64,000 nucleotides of DNA from Pagrus major (taxonomy: Eukaryota; Chordata; Actinopteri; Spariformes; Sparidae), in the NCBI RefSeq assembly GCF_040436345.1, contig NC_133234.1, forward strand, positions 13,842,446-13,906,445. The letters are read 5' to 3'. Below are positions 61,220-64,000 of the stretch, piece by piece; the first letter of the stretch is position 1; each line of letters starts with the position of its first letter. The notes beneath the pieces were generated by a model. It saw only the letters and a list, made by a program, of their open reading frames with translations, had not been told where the DNA came from and searched no databases. The translations under genes were made by a program, and so were the position numbers.

Positions 61220-63885
61220 CCTAAAACTGCTGAATTTCCAATTCTCTGGCTCATTCTATGGTTTCAAAAGAATTCAGTGATCAAACCTTTGTGTCTTCTC
61301 CTGGGAATGAGCGGACCAGAGCTTTCACAAATTCCTTCATTCTTTCAAAATCTGCTCCATCTACGCTGCCGGAGCCATCCAGCAGAAATGCAATGTCTGC
61401 TTCGGTCCGGCACTCTGTCAAAAAAAAGAGCTGGATCAACGTCTGAACAGTCTTTGCAGTTTCCCCTCAAGTCAGTCATGACTTAGTTTTTTTAATGTCT
61501 CATTGTATTTCTTTAACATCACATGTAGGTATATTGTCTGTTTGCTTGTTCTGGGGCTCAAGTGCACTGTTAGACTCGTCACGACAGACAAGCCTCTTGG
61601 AAAGGTGCGATAATGCAACCAATACAATACTCCAATACTAATTTCTGTCAGTATGCATGTTGGGTTGTGTGTGAAAAAAGTGTGAGAGTGATATTATCAG
61701 ATCTTTTCCACCACTTTATCATTATTGGTATGCTTTTAACTCTGCCTTTAAGATAATTAAAACATGACTTAAAAACATATTTACCTTCAGGGGAAGAAGG
61801 CACAGGACCTCTAACACCATTATTACTGTCTATCTGAACGCAGACACCATTGTACAAGGTGATACTTTTGCAGTCCTTTGGGATGGTTGGACCACATACC
61901 TGAAAAGAGACATGGTCAGTCCTGATTAATAGAAAGTCTGTTGATTATTTCCTGTCCCTAAGTAATACATTTTCAAGCTGCAAGAAGACTGTTACAATGG
62001 TAGAGAGATGAATCAAAGTGAAAAAGGGTTCATAACAAAGTAATGTGAATATTTGCAGTTCATCAGCTCACCAGTGTGTTTTGTGTGGTGGGATCTATTG
62101 TCATTGTCAAACCAAGGGACGTGTTGACTGCAAATTCTGGCACTGCATTGACAACATTCATCAGTTATGTTCAAACAGTCATTCAGGATACATTGTGATA
62201 GCAACAGTGTCAGTGACCAAACAAACCACAGCCACCATTATTAAAATACTTCCTTGTGTGATTTCATAACTTTTAGCAGCATTAGATAGTTTAAGCTACA
62301 TTAGTGCCATCTAATAATTATTTTCTGTTATTCTTAAAAACAAGCAGTGGTTGGAATAGTAAATATAAATAAAAAATATAAATAAATATAAAAGTAGAAT
62401 AATATATAAGCCGAGTATGGCCATGCTTGCAATTATTTTTTTAATGCCATGATCATGAGTTTATTATTTCATCATCTCAAGATAACAAAGCTATTTTTTC
62501 TGTGATAACAGCAGTGATAAACACAGGTAACACATTATAAAATTAACGCTTTAGGTAGTATTATTACAGTTCCATGTCAAGTCACGTTTTACCATTACGT
62601 GTTTATTGAGGTTTTATTTAATGAGTTGTTTTTTTTATACCATGCCACCTCCACCAGTGTGCCACCACCCTCTTATATAAAAGAAGAATCGTGTTGGCTA
62701 AATGCCAGAGTTTATCAGAAAAAAGTACAAAAACATAAGAGTCAAGGGCACTCTATTTTTTGAGAAGCTGAGGGAGCCCTCTACAGCAAGAGATGTCAAA
62801 ATTTATCAGACCATTTTGTAAGATTTGTAATTAATTGCAAAATACTTTAGCTTCTGTGCTACCCCCTAACCCACTAAGAAACAACATTACCCTCTTCTAT
62901 TTTATAACGCCTAGTCATACTTCTGCATGTTTTGAAGTGAGAGTAATGCAAAAGTAATGTAAAAAGTAACTCATTACCCCACGAGTAGCTGGTTTGAGTG
63001 TTCGTTATGTACTATAAACTTAATAAATGGTATAGTGTAGAAACAGGGCAGAATGATCAATAGGTTTATAAACAGTGGTCAACCTAACAGCAGATGTGTT
63101 CAGCAGAGCGAAGAGCTCTTGTAGGCACAGGCTGAAGTACAGTATATAATGGGTTAATTATCAAGCTTTCTTGCAATAATTAACTTGTGATCTTGAAATG
63201 AAAACAATATGAAGAATAATTGCAAGTATGGCCATTTTCGTTTAGCTACTCAATCTTCTGGCAAGTTAAGCCAACATACATCTTCAAGGCTGAATCTTAT
63301 GTCAAATAAACTTTTAAGACCTATTACAGTAACTTTCCCAGAAATATCCTGAAACCATACCTATCAGGTGATATACACAAGGTCCCATCTGTTGAAAATC
63401 TCTGCCCTCAGGAATCAAAAACCAAACCCTCACGCTTGTAATTTTTTTAAATGATAAGAGTTAATGAGAATCCTTGTGCGTACAATCTTTTAATCATTCA
63501 AGTATTGTTTTATGAAGAATTTGGATGAGAAGCTGCTTACGTGGAACTGGTAGTTTGCTGCAGGAGAGTGGAGATCTTGAAGTGGTGGTCGTGGGGCACT
63601 TATATATTTGCCCCCGTTCACGGGATGAAGACTGTTCAAGAGGAGCACTGACTAGTAAGCTGAGGAAGTAAAGCCAGACATGTGAAAGTTGCCTATATAT
63701 GGTGTTGCTATACATGACAATGCTACGTAACTGATTTGTCAGTACCACCCTTGTTGACAACAGCATGCATGCTTTGACTTACTCTGATCCTCTCTGCACC
63801 ACCTGGTATCCAAAGCCTGCAGCATTGTTAGTTACGGACTTCCAGGCCACAGGATCGACATTGAAACAAAGTGCAGCTTTTAACA
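46688..63885 (-). CDS. I-domain integrin alpha subunit (ITGAM/ITGAX/ITGAD/ITGAL type), 5' exon missing
   Basis: This is a leukocyte integrin alpha chain: a cell-surface receptor that would pair with beta-2 for adhesion and phagocytosis. There are 29 exons on the minus strand: 63783-63885, 63541-63659, 62072-62142, 61785-61899, 61287-61414, 60792-60934, 58194-58344, 57626-57776, 57141-57214, 56822-56942, 54200-54336, 53948-54094, 53645-53857, 53412-53545, 52198-52340, 51953-52110, 51745-51870, 51393-51466, 49120-49261, 48925-49023, 48768-48847, 48586-48672, 48407-48476, 48192-48290, 47968-48048, 47374-47484, 47062-47175, 46872-46982 and 46688-46783. All phases join, giving about 1,132 residues. 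Human ITGAM has 30 exons, so only the signal-peptide exon seems to be beyond the right edge. Which CD11 paralogue it represents cannot be decided here. Confidence 0.92.
47062..52340 (-). CDS. Integrin alpha leg (thigh and calf) exons
   Basis: Thirteen exons from 52198-52340 ([13 protein letters not shown]) to 47062-47175 ([21 protein letters not shown]). They contain paired cysteines ([28 protein letters not shown]) and beta-sandwich motifs typical of thigh/calf domains, with several NxT/S sites. The largest intron (49262-51392) holds two repeats. Confidence 0.85.
49505..49815. repeat. Degenerate interspersed repeat in integrin intron
   Basis: Phrases such as cctgaagggggcatgaatgt, ctgggcaccatgaatgtctg, aaatttcatggcagtccat and atatttcaatctggaccaca belong to a common fish repeat that I know only as a repetitive phrase. 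It is noncoding and its borders are approximate. Confidence 0.45.
50046..50985. mobile_element. hAT-like nonautonomous element with 8-bp target duplication
   Basis: The ends are inverted: tagggatagaccgattatcg on the left and, reversed, tagagatagaccaatatcgt on the right. Flanking octamers ccacacac (50038-50045) and ctacacac (50986-50993) differ at one base, as expected for an 8-bp hAT target-site duplication. Both subterminal regions carry repeated ATCGG motifs. The core (about 50140-50330) is shared in inverted orientation with 59025-59210. No transposase frame is present. Confidence 0.75.
53412..57214 (-). CDS. Integrin alpha beta-propeller (FG-GAP) exons
   Basis: Exons 57141-57214 ([13 protein letters not shown]), 56822-56942 ([11 protein letters not shown]), 54200-54336 ([14 protein letters not shown]), 53948-54094 ([19 protein letters not shown]), 53645-53857 ([30 protein letters not shown]) and 53412-53545 ([20 protein letters not shown]). 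Calcium-binding DxxxDxxxD loops such as DLNRDGFND are visible. The intron 54337-56821 carries a complete Tc1 transposon. Confidence 0.9.
54399..54448. repeat. (TG)n/(TA)n microsatellite left of the Tc1 element
   Basis: A TG run followed by ACATA and a pure TA run ending directly at the Tc1 terminus. Together with the longer TA run on the other side it marks the insertion target. Confidence 0.8.
54451..56059 (+). mobile_element. Tc1/mariner transposon, apparently intact
   Basis: A 1,609-bp element with terminal inverted repeats of at least 67 bp. The ends start cagtcatggaaaaaattatt, and two mismatches were counted. The right end abuts TA; the left neighbour reads CA, perhaps a later change in the microsatellite. 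It encodes one uninterrupted transposase and is inserted in the TA-rich microsatellite of an integrin propeller intron. Matching ends and an open frame suggest a recent insertion. Confidence 0.92.
54733..55761 (+). CDS. Tc1-family DD34E transposase
   Basis: A 342-residue cut-and-paste transposase. The N-terminal half has two helix-turn-helix regions ([17 protein letters not shown] near 25-41; [15 protein letters not shown] near 99-113), split by the AT-hook-like GRGRKR (57-62). The catalytic triad is complete: Asp154 (LFSDES), Asp246 (QQDNAPCH) and Glu281 (DLNPVENLW), with 34 residues between the last two, i.e. DD34E. The length matches the usual 340 residues of Tc1 enzymes. No stop or frameshift is present. 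It is transcribed opposite to the host integrin gene. Confidence 0.95.
   Translation: MPKTKELCEATKAAILALLEIGMSERQVAKKLKISKTAVHYNKKKKAEHGTTKLLPGRGRKRLSTPRDDRALVRSCVRNRRQTSRDLKNEWALSRNVTCSARTVRNRLVEAGLKSHRARKKPFINERHRKARLLFARDHKDWTVDDWAKVLFSDESNFELMPTPANLLVRRRPGEAYKPDCLAPTVKHGGGSVMIWGCFSMSGTGQMQLCEGRMNQVMYRATLENSLLPSAGKLFPASNDWIFQQDNAPCHTARSVKAWMENHNIRTMPSPAQSPDLNPVENLWKIIKLKMENHKPKNKANLFEFVQQEWAAVTAEQCQKLVESMPRRMASVIKNNGYAIKY
56060..56150. repeat. (TA)n microsatellite right of the Tc1 element
   Basis: About 45 uninterrupted TA units immediately following the transposon terminus, ending in acacatgaag. Confidence 0.9.
56330..56605 (+). repeat. tRNA-derived SINE
   Basis: A pol III A-box-like tgtagctaaggaggtagagt is followed 35-40 bp later by the B box ggttcaaatcccc, as in tRNA-derived SINEs. 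The body includes gagcaagatactgaaacc, ctgccatcagtgtatgaatg and the 3' part gctttgagcggtcagtagac. The 3' end matches an inverted fragment at 60379-60447. It is not a functional tRNA: no acceptor-stem pairing was found. Confidence 0.7.
57626..61414 (-). CDS. Integrin alpha I (von Willebrand A) domain exons
   Basis: Exons 61287-61414, 60792-60934, 58194-58344 and 57626-57776. The ligand-binding metal site (MIDAS) is complete: DGSGS in [18 protein letters not shown], the Thr in [10 protein letters not shown] and the Asp in [12 protein letters not shown]. The end [21 protein letters not shown] is the I-domain C-terminal helix. The 60792 donor (gtaagt) and 58344 acceptor (cttttgtcag) give [14 protein letters not shown], whose length matches CD11b; other splice choices would add residues or break frame. 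A 2.4-kb repeat-filled intron splits the domain. Confidence 0.9.
59025..59210 (-). repeat. Inverted copy of the core of the 50046-50985 element
   Basis: Read on minus, this gives aagtcatttcccgagggttg, then tgacactcc, ttctttcacaatgtt and agcttatgggaaaag, then ttgggctgcagtgcatca. It parallels, block by block, the sequence at about 50145-50270 on plus. It lacks the ATCGG-rich hAT ends, so the core exists independently of them. Confidence 0.65.
60379..60447 (-). repeat. 3' fragment of the tRNA-derived SINE, inverted
   Basis: Read on minus, this gives gctttgagcagtcagtagac then tggaaaagtgcgattgaaatg, followed by accatttaccattt repeats. It is the 3' end of the SINE found complete at 56330-56605, with the 5' tRNA part missing, as usual for truncated retrotranspositions. 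Confidence 0.65.
61136..61218. repeat. (CA)n microsatellite
   Basis: About 41 uninterrupted CA units in the intron between the first two I-domain exons. Likely length-polymorphic. Confidence 0.95.
61785..63885 (-). CDS. Integrin alpha N-terminal propeller exons
   Basis: Four exons: 63783-63885 ([21 protein letters not shown]), 63541-63659 ([17 protein letters not shown]), the short 62072-62142 ([15 protein letters not shown]) and 61785-61899 ([10 protein letters not shown], ending PSSPE). This is the first propeller blade before the inserted I domain, and it matches the order FNxD, GFGxSVVQ, VVGAP, NMSLGLSL, CGPT known from CD11b. The signal peptide is not in the window. Confidence 0.88.
62143..63540 (-). 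other. Integrin intron without recognised content
   Basis: A 1.4-kb AT-rich intron between the second propeller exon and the short exon at 62072-62142. No repeat or extra exon was identified, and the exons on either side join in phase 1. Confidence 0.55.
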
Positions 63886-64000
63886 CTGAGGAAAAGAAAA
63901 GAAGGAACAATTTTTTTCTGATTTAAAGCTGGGGTTGGTAAAATGGAAAAACCGTGATGCCCAGGCTACATTTTGAAAGTATGCAGCCAGAAGATCCCAC
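63886..64000 (-). other. Integrin 5' intron (partial)
   Basis: Sequence upstream of the acceptor ttcctcag at 63886. The frame enters the next exon in phase 1, so a signal-peptide exon ending in phase 1 is expected beyond the window. Confidence 0.6.

Noticed and set aside
61106..61486. 126-codon frame containing a His-Thr repeat
   Set aside because: It is generated by the CA microsatellite and lies antisense to an integrin exon.

Overview
The window looks like ray-finned (teleost-type) fish nuclear DNA. It has vertebrate genes split by GT/AG introns, AT-rich intergenic DNA, CA/TA/GATA microsatellites and many short interspersed elements of kinds common in fish genomes (CAGTG-ended and hAT-like MITEs, a tRNA-derived SINE, and an apparently intact Tc1 transposon). 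No bacterial or viral gene was found.

Layout. (1) 1-3,319 (minus): 3' truncated mapk7 (ERK5) with the whole kinase domain; a noncoding first exon and promoter are suggested near 4,815-5,080. (2) 6,775-8,429 (plus): complete three-exon vkorc1, 163 aa. (3) 8,430-14,000: gene-poor DNA filled with MITE-type repeats. (4) 14,046-45,564 (plus): the main feature, one very large tandem serine-protease gene. After a TATA box, a signal-peptide exon and a 21-nt microexon come 17 nearly identical trypsin-like (S1A) modules of four exons each and then an 18th, divergent, catalytically dead module with a GPI-anchor-like hydrophobic tail. Every module begins and ends in phase 1, no module after the first has its own start exon, and the 74 inferred exons sum to one frame of 16,194 nt (5,397 aa). 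(5) 46,688-63,885 (minus): 29 exons of a leukocyte-type, I-domain integrin alpha subunit lacking only the signal-peptide exon beyond the right edge; all inferred exon phases join without a break.

The order VKORC1 - PRSS polyserase - I-domain integrin recalls human 16p11.2, where VKORC1, PRSS53, PRSS8, PRSS36 (polyserase-2) and ITGAM/ITGAX/ITGAD lie together. The fish array can therefore be read as a hugely expanded polyserase relative. Its modules fall in two intron classes. Modules 2-9 form four copies of a 3,385-bp two-module higher-order repeat, while later modules show mosaic variants, as expected from unequal crossing-over and gene conversion. The polyserase and the integrin gene are convergent, with predicted poly(A) signals less than 80 bp apart.

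All exon boundaries are read by eye from splice signals, frame and family knowledge; no alignment, transcript or database search was run. The array copy number also depends on a correct assembly.
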